Source: Sipunculus nudus
Taxonomy: Eukaryota; Annelida; Sipuncula; Golfingiida; Sipunculidae
NCBI GenBank assembly: GCA_026874595.1
Contig: CM049308.1
Coordinates: forward strand, 53,269,624-53,333,623
Direction: 5' to 3'
DNA length: 64,000 nt
In this document: positions 35,538 to 48,120 of the stretch, one piece after another
How the letters are laid out: each line of letters opens with the position of its first letter
Numbering within the stretch: the first letter of the stretch is position 1
The notes under the pieces: generated by a model
The model's database searches: none
Told to the model about the DNA's origin: nothing
Seen by the model: only the letters and a program-made list of their open reading frames with translations
Made by a program: the position numbers and the translations under genes

Positions 35538-36883
35538 GCAGGCGGAAGATTCTTTTTTTCCTATTGTTATAGGAAGTTTTCTGTTTATTTGCTATTTAAT
35601 TTGAATCTTTTGTACAGGAACCTTCAGTACCTTTATAGGGGCGGTGCTCATTTACACCATGGCATGAACAGTTGGAACAATTAGATATTCAGTTACGGTC
35701 CTTCGTCAGAAGATGACTGTGTTTGACTTTTCGACATGAATATGCTCAGCAAAGTTACTCAGACAGAGTTGATCTAGCTTAGAACTGTGATCCAGTAACA
35801 TTCTTCTCTGCAACTCTCTCATATTCTATGTCCCCATTTAATCCAATATACATATCTTAAATCCAGCTATTCAACTATCTTGTTAGTAGAATTCATGTGA
35901 TTTCTAGTTTAAGCTGCGTATATGTTGAAGAAGTGTTGGTAATATATGTTCAGAATTGTTCATATAACGTCTCTGTGACGGATTTTCATTTACAAGCTGT
36001 TAGTAAACATAGTATCTTTAAAGAACAATCAGAAAAAAAACATGTAATCTAAGATGGTTGGTTGAATATGTGCGGATATTTAAAGGTCACTTGTTGCAAA
36101 ATGCCCTTTACAAAACTCTAATTCGTCTGACTTAGCGCCAGAGGTCCTTGTTGAATGTGTTTGCTATAATGTTATAACCATATATTTAATGTTATATTTA
36201 AATATGTTATATTTAAACAAAACGGACAACCTGTGTGTGGTGGGATCGGCGTTTTCTGGGCTATATTAATAAAAGGGTCAATGGCTGATCTTTAGTTAAC
36301 AGACATAAGATTTGGTTTGAAATCTTGGTTTGGAATGTAAGCCTCTATCAACCCGAAACCACAAAGAATACATCCCAGTCCATTTTAATACATTAAATGT
36401 GCTGAGATTTCTCTATAATGACTGGTAATATAAATACGCGAGAGCCAGCTTCTAAATTTCTCACATCTGCAGGAACGTCTGGGGGCTTTATGCTAATTAT
36501 CAGTATTACATGTTATCAAAAATTTGCTAATCACAGAGATACACTAAGGTGAATCTTGGTTTTACTCAGGTGTGTGAGGGGGCGTATTTTTCTAATGTAC
36601 ACGCCAAGCCACACCCTTCACTCATATACACAGCATGTGATGCTCAATCAAAGGAAACGGCAGATTTAGTTCCTTGTTTTCCTCAATTAGAAAGCAATGG
36701 CTTGGAGTTGCCATAACAGCTGTGCTGTATTAACACAGTGCCAGACGAGGTTATAAAACTGATTTTAGGAATCCGAGGTTTGCTGATTACGGTGTATTAT
36801 CAGGGTTTCCCTAGTGGTTCTATTATCTAGAGGCCGCCCAGCCCAGCCAGCCCTGACATGTTGTGAAGCTACTTGACGGACCA

Positions 36884-36906
36884 CCCCCCCCCCCCCCCCC
36901 CCCCCC
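36884..36906. repeat. C homopolymer, 23 bases
   Basis: Uninterrupted C run; its length is likely to be unreliable. Confidence 0.95.
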
Positions 36907-36965
36907 GGGCCCTTTTGCATAAATCGCAGCTACTGAACACAAGACTAAACTAGTCATCTACATTG

Positions 36966-37210
36966 TAAGGAATGCAAGCATTCGCCATGTGCTTGTATTC
37001 ACTTATCCGCCACATATTCCCAAGTTCTTGAGTGCATAATTGACTTTACATTTGTAAATATTGATTCGTAATGTTCTTGAAACCGGGTCATGTGCCGGCT
37101 CCACACCAAAATCTAATCTTTCTTGGCCCATTCCCGAAATTCCCTGAAAATTACACGAGATTCACAAACACACACCCGAACGGTGATGAAAGAATACCCT
37201 TCTGACGGAG
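36966..37210 (+). repeat. Family D interspersed repeat
   Basis: Carries GTATTCACTTATCCGCC, ATATTCCCAAG, GTGCCGGCTCC, CACCAAAATCTAATC and the end block TGACGGAGGCAAT in the same order as 22296-22660. Confidence 0.65.
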
Positions 37211-38283
37211 GCAATAAAATTCTCTGTTCCACAGGTCGGTAAGGTAAAACATGTTAATCATTCGGGTCACAGAAGAAATTATTTTATTGACGATGGTCTC
37301 ATGCAATAATATAATATTAAAATTATTAAAATGCTTTTGAACTATCATAAAAACTGCCATGCCTACAGGCAAATATTTCTCATAAAATCTTCCTACTTAG
37401 AAATCTTCACCATTCTTCAATTCTCACAAAACCCGAAACGGAAAGTATTCATATGTTTGCTCCCTTTCCATTTCCATTTTATATTTCGAGCCTCAAAAAA
37501 AGAATAGTCTGTGAAAGCGATAGCAACAATCAGTATGCAATAGAGACCTACAGATAATGGTAAAACATTAAATTGTTTCCCATAATCAATTGTTACGAAG
37601 CGGCGCCTTACACCTCGCTATAAACACTTAGACACCTGGTACAATGACGGAGGTAGAGTCCGATCTGGACAGATTCAGGTCACGTGGTTACCACAAACTT
37701 CCTCATAGCACCTTAGTTGTTTCATACCTACAAGGTTTGCCTTGTTTTTTTTTCTAGGACTGACATGCCTGTTTTTTATCCTACTTTTTGTAAAGGTCAC
37801 TGAAGCGCCGGCATCGTGCTTGGCGTTACGCATAGACCTAGCACGAATTGAACTAGTTACGGTTGTACCTTGTTGATCGCGATCAGTTGTTCCAAAACAC
37901 AACTTACAGGTTCTTGGTGTAAATGAGAGCGTGCGGAGATTGTATGGAACAGATTAACAAGATCAGTACTGGCCGACAAATGAGCTTACCTTCGTAAATA
38001 ACTTGCTTTTACTCAACGGCTACAGGCCTGCCGTTTTCTTACACACTTCAGTTGATATTTGTTAGGAAAAAGACCTATGATATATAAACAAGCTAATCCT
38101 CAGAAAATATGCTGATGGCTTTAACATCTTTAGACTGTTTACTATTGCTATGTACCACCGCGTAAATATTTACTAGAAACTCACTTCTTTAATGAGGCCA
38201 AATTATATTCCGTATATATTTTAAAATTTATATTATCATATAATATATGATAATCATTCCAACTGTCACCGATGATCAAAAGC

Positions 38284-38284
<1 letters not shown>

Positions 38285-38318
<34 letters not shown>

Positions 38319-38344
38319 CAGCAGCAGCAGCAGCAGCAGCAGCA
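38285..38344. repeat. Compound (GA)n(GCA)n microsatellite
   Basis: GA run followed directly by a GCA trinucleotide run of about nine units. Confidence 0.95.
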
Positions 38345-39104
38345 TTATTTATTTTATTCTCATATCTAGAATTCTTAAAGGGAACTATTCACATACCTTG
38401 TATGTTGAATATACATGAAATATAGTATTTACCCCTTACATCATTATCGTTTATGTCAATATGTGGTTCTGACACCGTCTGCTTACTCCTGTGCACATTT
38501 AGAAAAAAGGCGTGCATCGGGCATGACCAGTGGAACAATTAATATTCATAGCGCAAGCCACCTGGTGGCCGCATCTCCCACTAAGTACAAATCATTATTT
38601 TTCAATCTTCCAATATGTTTTCCTTATTAATGTTACTGCTCCTTTTTGGTAGTTGTCTTGTTATGGTAAACAGTGCATACGTTGTCTATGTTTACACACA
38701 CACAGAACCATAACAACGTATATAACAAATAAATTGGCCATAGCATATCCCTGTGCCGGGATGGTTTTGCTTTGAAACGTTTGTATTCATCATAATGACG
38801 TTATATACCGTGAAATAAGGTATTTATTCGCTGCCAAAATAATATAAATGAACATGAGTTCAAACAGATTATAAGCTAATATTATATTGTTTGAAAAGTA
38901 TTACATATATGCCACAAAATGCAAAAGAGCACTCTTATCAAGTGATGGAGTAAAAGAATTATAAACAAGCAAATTCAAGGAATTTATGTCCCTCGCTTCC
39001 GCCTCATACTAGCGACATCTATTGGTGATAAGTGACGCTGAATGTGTTGATTCATCATATTAACAATGAAAGATCCTATTGTATTATTATCTGGTCAGAC
39101 ATAA

Positions 39105-39260
39105 ACTCTTGGCCCAATCCCATCCAAGGTAAGCATAAAATCAATCAAGGACCCAAATTTGAATGAAACCGGAGAATATTTATGAAAGTTATCGCACGGA
39201 AACGAAAACCTGATGGTCGGATAGACAGATGAACAGTCAGCGAACAAACCCAAAACAATA
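39105..39260 (-). repeat. Family C interspersed repeat
   Basis: Reverse-complement counterpart of 20990-21140; shares GGACCCAAATTTGAATG and CGCACGGAAACGAAAACCTG. Confidence 0.65.
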
Positions 39261-40069
39261 TCCCCCGTTCCAAGGAAGTGAGGGACAAAAATTATTATCT
39301 CATTGAGTTGCGATGTACAAATGTAAACTCAATTACACAAAACATTGTGGAAACCGTTTATCATTTTGTGCCTTGGTGTATTGATATGGATTCTATGTCT
39401 TTCTATTGCTATCTCTTGTATACATATATATGTATCGTTGTATTTGTTTTATATTTCGAACAATAGCAAAATTATTTAAAAATGTATATATTATGTTCGT
39501 GTGCCTTTAACAGAACTTGAAGATCGAGTATCACATACGAGATTTTTCCAAGCCGACGTAAAGGCAATACATCAAATAAATTAATCACATTACAGACGGC
39601 GCCGGTGGATGACCCTTTGGTGCGAAGACATAGTCCAAAAATAAGACTGGTGCAGAAAATAGTTTTGCACATAAACACCAATTGTATTAAATTAATGTAT
39701 ATTCATTCCCAAATAATATCACAGCCTAACTTGCCGTAAAAGTGGCTGATGTTTTACGACTGGTACGGATTTGATGCTTTTGAATTAGGAAACGGCCGAC
39801 GGGAACCGTGGTCCAAGGCCACCGATCGATTTTCAGACATATTTCACGGAGTGCGGGATACATCACTGCTGCGAAAAAAATGGCCAAGATATGACAGGCA
39901 GCACTTTCAGTAATGTTAATATAAAAGCTTCCTTGGAGACATATTATTTTCCAGTTAGCCTATCATTTGAGCTTTTATTCAACTTCAAGGCTTGTTCCGC
40001 TGTATCGTGTTTAACAGGGTCATTAGAAATGCCTTTAACAAGTATGACCGAATCAATAACGTCTTTTAA

Positions 40070-40391
40070 GGCCAAAAAAAATAAAAGGTATGGTTCTCAG
40101 GCACCGCCCGCGTCAATTTTAACCCCCCCCCCCCCCCCCCCGCATCAAACATTTTTATTTTGATTTTCATCTTTCAAGAAGATAAAATAATACAATATCG
40201 ATACCATTATCTTTTTTATGTAGTGCCTTTACCTGTTTAGCAAGAAGAAACCTGTCATTTTCATGCTTTTCCCAGATCAAATGACATTTTATCGAAACAT
40301 ACAAAAAAAAGGTAAAAAATAAAATACCGCCCGCCGGCATTGATTTCTGAAAAATGGTGCCTGAGAACCATACCCTTTTATTTTTTTGGCC
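40070..40391 (-). mobile_element. Harbinger-like MITE, copy 3
   Basis: The best-preserved copy. GGCC plus A run and GGTATGGTTCTCAGGCACC at the left end, with the same sequence inverted at the right end, flanked by TAA on both sides (40067-40069 and 40392-40394). 322 bp, opposite orientation to copies 1 and 2, with an internal C run (about 40122-40141). Non-coding. Confidence 0.8.
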
Positions 40392-40439
40392 TAATAACAT
40401 TCTCTTTTAAATGAGACATCTCCGTCTCAGACAAAAGCG

Positions 40440-40560
40440 TCTACTACTCTTGGTATATAATGTGTTTGGTTCATATTAGCGAGGCTAATCTTTCGCGATT
40501 TATTACTTGATCATTGTTTCGCGAGGGTTCCATTTTCGCGATCAGTAACCGACACATAAT
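40440..40560. repeat. Family I repeat (TTCGCGA-rich)
   Basis: TTTCGCGATTTATT, TTTCGCGAGGGTTCC and TTTTCGCGATC words, about 50 bp beyond the right end of Harbinger-like MITE copy 3. Confidence 0.5.
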
Positions 40561-40759
40561 ATATCCTTCATCACATTATTTAATATGTCTGTTAAATCAT
40601 AGGCAGATAATATGAAAGACCTGACATTATTTATCATGTCAATTTTTTATTACGGGAAACAATAAGATATGTCATTATATATTATATTAATCTTTTGCCT
40701 TTCGAAATTTTAAACATACATAAAATGCCAATGAGGCCATGCAACAAATTACCGTTCAG

Positions 40760-40858
40760 CTGAGTCTTATTCACGATGGTTTAATTTTTTCGATAATTTA
40801 CCTTTCGCAAATAATGGAAATTTTAAACCCTCGCAAACAAAAAGCCGACCACAGTATC
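40760..40858. repeat. Family I repeat (decayed)
   Basis: CACGATGGTTTAATTTTTTCG, CTTTCGCAAATAATGG and CCCTCGCAAAC words resembling 21768-21860 with loss of some CG sites. Confidence 0.4.
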
Positions 40859-40872
40859 TTGAATCCTTCCAG

Positions 40873-41250
40873 ACTGGCTTTTGTGGCTCAGGGTTAGAAC
40901 GCAGGAATCAAAGTCGGGAGATCGTGAGTTCGAGTCTCAGCTGAGGCGGTTAGATTTTTCACGGTCGGCTCCAACCCAGGGTGAGCGCTGTGTAGGCTTA
41001 AAGGGGTGTTTCACTCACAAACCCTGCCTTTCGAGGGTTCCTCGGTGTTATGACCCAGCAATGGGGATGACACACGCCAGGACCCACAGGAGCGGTACAC
41101 CGAGCCAGGTTGACACCATGATAATCGGGTATAAGCCCCTGTCACGTAGTCCAAAACCGTAATGGAACTCTGCAGGTGTACGTAGTAATAGGAAAGCAAG
41201 CATTTAAAAATGGAAGCGGTTACCTCCACCTTAAAATCAATAAAAAAAAA
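40873..41250 (+). mobile_element. tRNA-derived SINE
   Basis: The head resembles a tRNA gene with internal RNA polymerase III promoter boxes: an A-box-like TGGCTCAGGGTTAGA at about 40884-40898 and a B-box-like GAGTTCGAGTC at 40926-40936. A tRNA-unrelated body follows, then GCGGTTACCTCCACC and an A-rich tail (AATCAATAAAAAAAA). About 380 bp, no coding capacity. The body's 3' part recurs at 44971-45175, confirming an interspersed family. Confidence 0.75.
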
Positions 41251-41959
41251 TCCGGAATCCTTTCATTCTGCTGTGGAACATTGTGTAGTCGGAAACATCG
41301 AACCCCCAACAGGATGATCTTTACTATGTAGGACGGCACACCTGTTACGGTTCAACAACCCCATCCCAGGTAACCTCCAGAACAAAGGTATCAGCTGTTG
41401 CCGATCGAATGCACGATTATAATGAAATGGCCGTAACATTGGGACAGAATCCTGTGAATTGAATGTTGTTTATTGTCCCCCCCCCCCCCCACCCCCCAAA
41501 AAAATGGTTGTACCATGGTTGGATTCCAAACCCTCTAAATCATTTCAACAGGATCTTTTCATAACTGTTTGCGTCAATTTGCTGAAAGACAGACTAAGGG
41601 TAAATGATAATACCTCTCGCCACCTGGAATGATTATACATCGTGAACTATTCTATTTATACATAGTAAAAAACTCTTGATATTATCTAAGGGATGCGATT
41701 TCGAAACTTCCATATTAATGACTCACGAATGAAATGTCTGTTTAAAGATATCACATATTATCATATAATTTTAAAATATCATCTAGTACTGGATAGACAG
41801 GAATATAAACATCACAGGAATCATTGGTCGCTTTCCCCTTGTATGCGCTATACAAAGGCATGATAACATATTTAATTTTTCATGATATTTCAAAATAAAT
41901 CACATCCAGGTCACACCCTAATTATCAGTTATAACTAGTAATTTGCAATCTTGTTTTCG

Positions 41960-42208
41960 GCACATATTCTTAGGTTTTTCGTACATGATTGACTCTACAT
42001 TTGCGAATCATCCTTGATTTTCGTCCCTGAATCCTGATCATGTGCCGGATCCACACCCTAAATCTAATCAATTCTTCATTGGCCCATAATAGAAATTTCC
42101 AGAAAATGTCATGAGATTCCGTTCATGACTACGTGAGTTATTTTTTTTCGACAAACACAAACACACACGAACGGGGATGAACACATACCCTCCTGGCGGA
42201 GGCAATCA
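41960..42208 (+). repeat. Family D interspersed repeat
   Basis: CACATATTCTTAGG, CATGTGCCGGATCC, CACCCTAAATCTAATC, an ACAAACACAAACACAC stretch and the end block CTCCTGGCGGAGGCAA. Confidence 0.65.
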
Positions 42209-44970
42209 ACTGTTCCTTGCCATTTGTCTTATAACCTTAGGTTTTAATAACAAAAAGTGCTACAACGGGCCCCAAGATGCCTGTAGCCGTTAAAGTTCCC
42301 GTCAGAAGCAAAGGCACAGCCGCAAATGGTCCTGCATACACATTCATCTAGGAAGCAAACCACATTTAAAAACCTCAAAAATTGAGGCCACATAACAGTA
42401 AAATGTAACGGAAATTCTTCCATCATTTCATGAGATATATTTCCAACAGACAAGCAAGTGATAACATAATGCGGGTTAATTTAAACGGTGACCATATACA
42501 AACCTCGCCAAGCAGTGGGTCACTTACACACCCGTATTTTTATCATAAGATATGTACATAATGTGGATTCAAAGGGCATTGTATTATGTGGCCAGTAAAG
42601 CGATTCCCATGTATTGTCAGGTATCTGGGTCAGCTACAGTTACTTGATGTATTAGAATCTGGGGAGGAAAAGCAGTCGTGATATATAATGCACAGGACCG
42701 GAAAAACGGGTCACCAAGGAGACTCAGAGAGGAAAAAAAGACTGAGACAAAGTGTGATAATTTGTTATAAAGACTACGCTATATTTATAAAATATTCTTT
42801 TTTTTGCTTTATATAATTTTAAAGCAGTGTAATATTTATGATCTTTGTATTTTTTTAATTAAGTTATATATGAAAACCTGATTATAGTGTAAAAAATGAT
42901 AAATTAAAACTTAAGTTTGACTTTTTTCATCCACTTTGAGAGACTAAGGCATTCTATATTCTGAAATCAACGATATTTTATGAAGTAGTTTATTCAATTT
43001 TTTCATCTTTACATGAATTTGCAAGAATATTAACTTTTCAACAGTCACTGATTTCTAAGCTGGTATAGACTGAGCCATATGCTTTTTTATAACCATCTTT
43101 TGATCCATCGGTTGCAAATAATTTATATTTATAATTTATTAATTAATTAATTATTATTTAAAATAGAATTGAATAAGCTAGAATTTAGTTTTAAACTCTG
43201 CTGCTGTAAAGGCAAAACCAGTGATAGATTATTGTATGAAGTCCTGTGAATATTAACCAGTTCAATGTAGGGTCAGACTTACATCACGTTCATGAAGTTA
43301 GCAGGCTTGAATATAAGTGGGCCAGAGTTTTTCTTTCTTTATAGGTTGAATAGTCATAAATTCCCTGTCTGTCACGCTTGAATGTATTGTACAGTCACAT
43401 AGTCATAAAATGTATCTTTGTCACATAATGTGTATCTCAGCTGTATCATGTATCTTAATTGGATCTTACAATGCATCACACATACACCTGTTTATAAAAT
43501 ACATTTACATGCCAATGTTATCAACACTCATTAGTTTTCATTGAATACCTGTTTTCATTTCATCTAATATAAACTTATCTCATCTTATCTTAATTTATTT
43601 TACCCTATTCTTATACTATCTTGTCATAATTGATGAAGGTCCCCAAGTCGGATACCCTTCCACTTGCTCGTGTCTTTCATGTAAGTATAAAAGATATATG
43701 TGACTATGGTAGTCCCGGGGCATATTCCATCCAGCCCAGGACGATTTACGAGCTGTCGGTCTGCTGAGGCAGCATGAAAGGAGATTATGGTCGACGGACC
43801 CGTGGAGCCCCGTGCAGCACTGTCATGTAAGTACACAAAGGTCGCAACACGTTAACTCTATGACTACGTAACCAATAAAGCAACTTTAACCCTTTGCTGT
43901 CTGTTTCATCCTATCTTATATTTTGACCATTTCGTTCTCATCAGGATGCAAGGTGGGAAAATGCATTGTGCTACAGATTTTAGATTTTATGAATTTCCTT
44001 GCATAAATCTGAATTAATGGTAATATTTCAATAAAAATCGTATAGATTTTATTTGTCTAAAAGTCCTTTCAGTTTGTATAAACAACATTTAGCATAGATC
44101 ACGCTGTGAAAAAATTGGTAACCTGAAAGTTTTGTAATAACTCGAAGTTACTCATGAAAAATTGGTTATAGTATATCTTATAACCAATGTATACACTTAG
44201 GCCATATGATGACCTGATTTAAGAAGCAATATAAAAAAAATTATTGGTTCCTTGACTGGATTTATAATACTCTTCATATTTAATCTTTGTCATGTATTTC
44301 TTTTTCAGTCGAATACTTGATGATGCGATTCTTGGCCCTCAAAGCCAAGTAAAAGGCTTGATTCGGAGACACTCAAAAATCGGCCCCTACTTTACTAAAA
44401 TTTAACAGTGTACATATACCTTTGACACTGTTTTTTTAATGTATTGTGATGTAGTGTTGATTCATATTCATTTAAGCAACACCGTGCCATGTGAATAGCT
44501 TCTACTATTGCCACTGTCACTTAATATCAGATCCGCAAAGAACCCAAAGGAAAACGATAATAGTCCTTCGACCAATAACGCAGCACACATTGCAAGTAAA
44601 GCCTGCCTCAGTTCACTCAAACTACCGTTTCGTAACATACCTGTAAAACCGACCATGACAGAACAGTTGAGAGTACTAATTTATGCATGGAGGCCCACGG
44701 TAGCGCAGCGTGGGCCATAATGTAACGTTAAGGGTTTAAATATTCAACAGCAGCGTTCGCTGTCATCTCTCGGGGGTCGCTTAATGAGTAATCAGTGCTT
44801 GTTTCTTAAATTAGAGGGTTCATTACGCTTAACCTTTATAAAATAATCAGTCCACCTGGCCTCGTTAGAGTTTTAAATTATCCACATTCAGAATGAAAGA
44901 CAAACCATAATGTTAAACGGTAATTATATTGTAACAACTGGTTCTTGTGTGATTTAAGTTATGTGGTTTA

Positions 44971-45175
44971 TTCCTCGGTGGTATGCCTCAGCTATGGATA
45001 CGATAACACACCCAGGGTGCAGTAGTCACCGGGCATAGTTAACACCAGGATATAAAATGAAAGGAACCGTGCGATACTGCCCTGTCACATAGTCCTAAAC
45101 CGCAATGGAAATCTACAGATTTACATAGAGTTAAGCTAGCATTAAAAATTAAGGCGGTTACCTCCACAAACAACA
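44971..45175 (+). mobile_element. 5'-truncated SINE relic
   Basis: Matches the SINE at 40873 from its TTCCTCGGTG(T/G)TATG block to the end (CCTGTCACATAGTCC, CCGCAATGGAAATCTAC, GCGGTTACCTCCAC). It lacks the tRNA-like head, as expected for a truncated retroposon copy. Confidence 0.7.
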
Positions 45176-46378
45176 AACACTTAAAAATAAGGTGAAAAAA
45201 GTTCTGAACTCACAAAAATGAGTGAGACAAATGAGACAAATGTAACAATGTAAAATGTACTTTATAATAGTCAAATGTTATTGATAGAAGATCGTCTGCC
45301 GAGCGTGGGGACATGATCCGTAGCAGAACTAGGTCACTCAGGTGTTCCCTCATTAGTATACAGACTTGGATGAACTTCATGTTTCTCGCAAACTGAATAC
45401 ATCACGTGCATAAAATATGACAAAATCAACCCTAATGGCAGGGCTCGCCAAGGCTAGACTTAAACAAATTAAATGTCCTACCCGGTTACAGAGTGTATAA
45501 GAATACCTAACACCATTTTATCCAGTAACCAACAACCAATTATTATTACCCTTCGATAAATAATGTTGGCCCGAGGTATAATGTACTTTATAAATAAGAC
45601 ACAGCTTAATGTCACACACTATCATTAAATGTCATATTTGAACTTCCCTTCTATATGTATTGTCTAATAATGTAATAAACACAGAAATTGGTATACCCCT
45701 TTTCAGCTTGAAACCACGCAGGTATAATATACAATATACATTTGCGGTGGGGTATTGATTATAATTTAGATACTGCGGCTTAGTGGAAGAGCTTTGTTTC
45801 TATTAAATTGACTATATATCACAAAAGGTCCTATGATCTCTCGTTCTTCTCCGCCTCGTTCTCATCTACAATCCCCACGTGACTAGCTATAACCAAACCC
45901 CGTGTGGCCAGAAAGATTACGTCCCAATAAAACCCTGCCATAGCTTAGCCTATAATCACCACATTTTCAAGCCAGCGGTGCCAATACACTTTCGCGACTT
46001 GAAAGAAAGTGGCTTCAGATCACGAATAGCCTCGTTATGGAGAGGAAGCTCTCAAATAAAGAAGTGGCAAAAACTGCACTGTTTGTGTATGGTTATCATC
46101 CTGTTAGGCTTTGGCGAAAATAGGGGATTCAGAGTTTATATTCAAATACGTGCATCATGTGATATCTTCCAGGTTTTGATAGACTTTTGTAGCTTCAATA
46201 AAGCCATGGGACTTATCCATGATCCTTTGCAACACTGTTTACTACTGGTATTTCATGTTAGGGTGATATATTGTACTATTGATTGTTAAGCTGTACCAAG
46301 AAGGCCTTGTGTCGAAGGCTTCCCTGTTCTCTTATACAGTAAGAGTGTTTTTTTTTTAACTCTTTATATATGTATAAT

Positions 46379-46563
46379 ATGTGTAACTGCGCAAATAAAC
46401 CATTGACTACTCGTATACGGCACGGAATGAAACGTTTCCTTGATGAAATCCTTGGAGAGGGAATAGGGCTGATGTCTTTTATATTATAACAAAAATGGGC
46501 CATATGTGTAACTGCGCAAATAAACCATTGACTACTCGTATACGGCACGGAATGAAACGTTTC
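46379..46563. repeat. 60-bp exact direct repeat (offset 125 bp)
   Basis: 46379-46438 and 46504-46563 are identical over 60 bp (ATGTGTAACTGCGC...GAAACGTTTC). The spacer holds a 47-bp word (46442-46488) that recurs exactly at 47895-47941. Confidence 0.85.
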
Positions 46564-46601
46564 TTACAGACTAATCTAACAACATTATAAATACACACCA
46601 A

Positions 46602-46605
<4 letters not shown>

Positions 46606-46642
<37 letters not shown>

Positions 46643-46672
46643 TATTATATATATATATATATATAATATACA
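46606..46672. repeat. (TA)n microsatellite
   Basis: Two TA runs separated by a short A/T-rich interruption. Confidence 0.9.
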
Positions 46673-46819
46673 TATATATATCCTTGGTGCGTTTTCCTGT
46701 AAAATCTTGGACACTTCAAGCCTGTGATTATACATTGCTTTCTTTACTAAACGGTTTTATGGGCAAAATATTTAAAAAATAAAAATAAGATCACTCATCA
46801 TTCAGTTAAGACATTACCA

Positions 46820-46820
46820 T

Positions 46821-46894
<74 letters not shown>
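46820..46894. repeat. Compound (AC)n(AT)n(GT)n microsatellite
   Basis: AC, AT and GT runs in series. The AC and GT arms are complementary, so the tract can form a hairpin. Confidence 0.95.
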
Positions 46895-46897
<3 letters not shown>

Positions 46898-47104
46898 AAC
46901 TTGATGTTAAATCATATTCTACGACTGAAAGATGTGCATACATAATCAACTGCTAGAGTGTTCTACGGTATTGAACAAGACCTATATACAGTTATACAAA
47001 TATAGAGAAATTAAATTTTGTCAAGCATGCGTGTTAACAACTACGTAGTTTCATGCTACATATAGTTACATTCATCAGGTAAGCAGCCTCCTGATGAGTG
47101 CATC

Positions 47105-47106
<2 letters not shown>

Positions 47107-47155
<49 letters not shown>

Positions 47156-47174
47156 CAGACAGACAGACAGACAT
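47107..47174. repeat. Compound (TA)n(GA)n(GACA)n microsatellite
   Basis: TA run, GA run and a short GACA run in series. Confidence 0.9.
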
Positions 47175-47589
47175 ATCAACTGAAGTATATAACAAGGTAT
47201 TTTTAACACTATGCATTAATGTATTCGTGAAAAGTAGAAGGTTTTTATCAGTTTGACCTATTGGCTCGCGGCCTGGACGTTAACTTGTCACTATGCACAC
47301 CTATGGAGCAAACATGTGATGGCTATCACGCAGTACAGAAAGACAAAGTCATTCATAAAAAGTACATATACTGCCCATACTGTACATGGAACCCAGCTAA
47401 CACTTTCTGCTGCGTGTAAAATGCATTCAGTTTCAGAGGCAATTACTGTATGACCGTCGTTACCTTCCCCAGCTAGAGAGGTATGCTTTCATTGCCGTTG
47501 GTGTGTGTGTGTTTGTGTGTTTGATTACAACATAACTATACGCAATCATGAATGGGTCAGGGTATTTCGGGAATAGGCCAGTACACTAA

Positions 47590-48120
47590 GAATCGAGGTT
47601 CGGATCTGACACATGATTCGTATCTGGGAACGTCAACAAGGAATATTCACAAATGTACAGTCACTTATTTACGCATGTACCTGGCCGAATATTAATCAAA
47701 TCATGTGAAAATAAGTTTAAAGTTCAGAAATATGTATACCATCAGAAAGATTACTGTACATAGCTTAGCTCAGCTGAATTTTATTATAATAAAATATGAG
47801 TTGGAAGAAGGGGTAGACAAATGTTGGTGTTGTGTGGTAAAATAAGCTGATTTATGAGGATGGTGGCGTTTTACTCAAGTTATGTAAGGATTTTGATGAA
47901 ATCCTTGGAGAGGGAATAGGGCTGATGTCTTTTATATTATAAAAAAAATTGGCCAATGAATAATCGATAAGATTTTGTTGGTACAGGACATCATTCGGAT
48001 TCGGGAATTCATACACGAATTAACCTGGGAACATGAACATCCGATAATTGGCATCCCCACCGCCGACACACACATGGCGGAGGTTTGCATTCCTTAGAAT
48101 GTATATTTCTAGTTGTGAAT
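47590..48120 (-). repeat. Two family D segments separated by non-family sequence
   Basis: 47590-47695 and 47975-48120 carry family D blocks (the second has ACATGGCGGAGGTTTGCATTC). The 280 bp between includes the 47-bp word shared with 46442-46488. Either two fragments, or one copy split by an insertion. Confidence 0.5.

Noticed and set aside
40873-40945. A genuine tRNA gene
   Set aside because: Boxes resemble a tRNA but the acceptor and anticodon stems do not fold well, and the sequence continues into a SINE body that recurs elsewhere.
43624-43836. 70-codon frame on - flanked by CATGTAAGTA words
   Set aside because: The direct repeat of the flanking word is curious, but there is no domain, acceptor or homologous exon.
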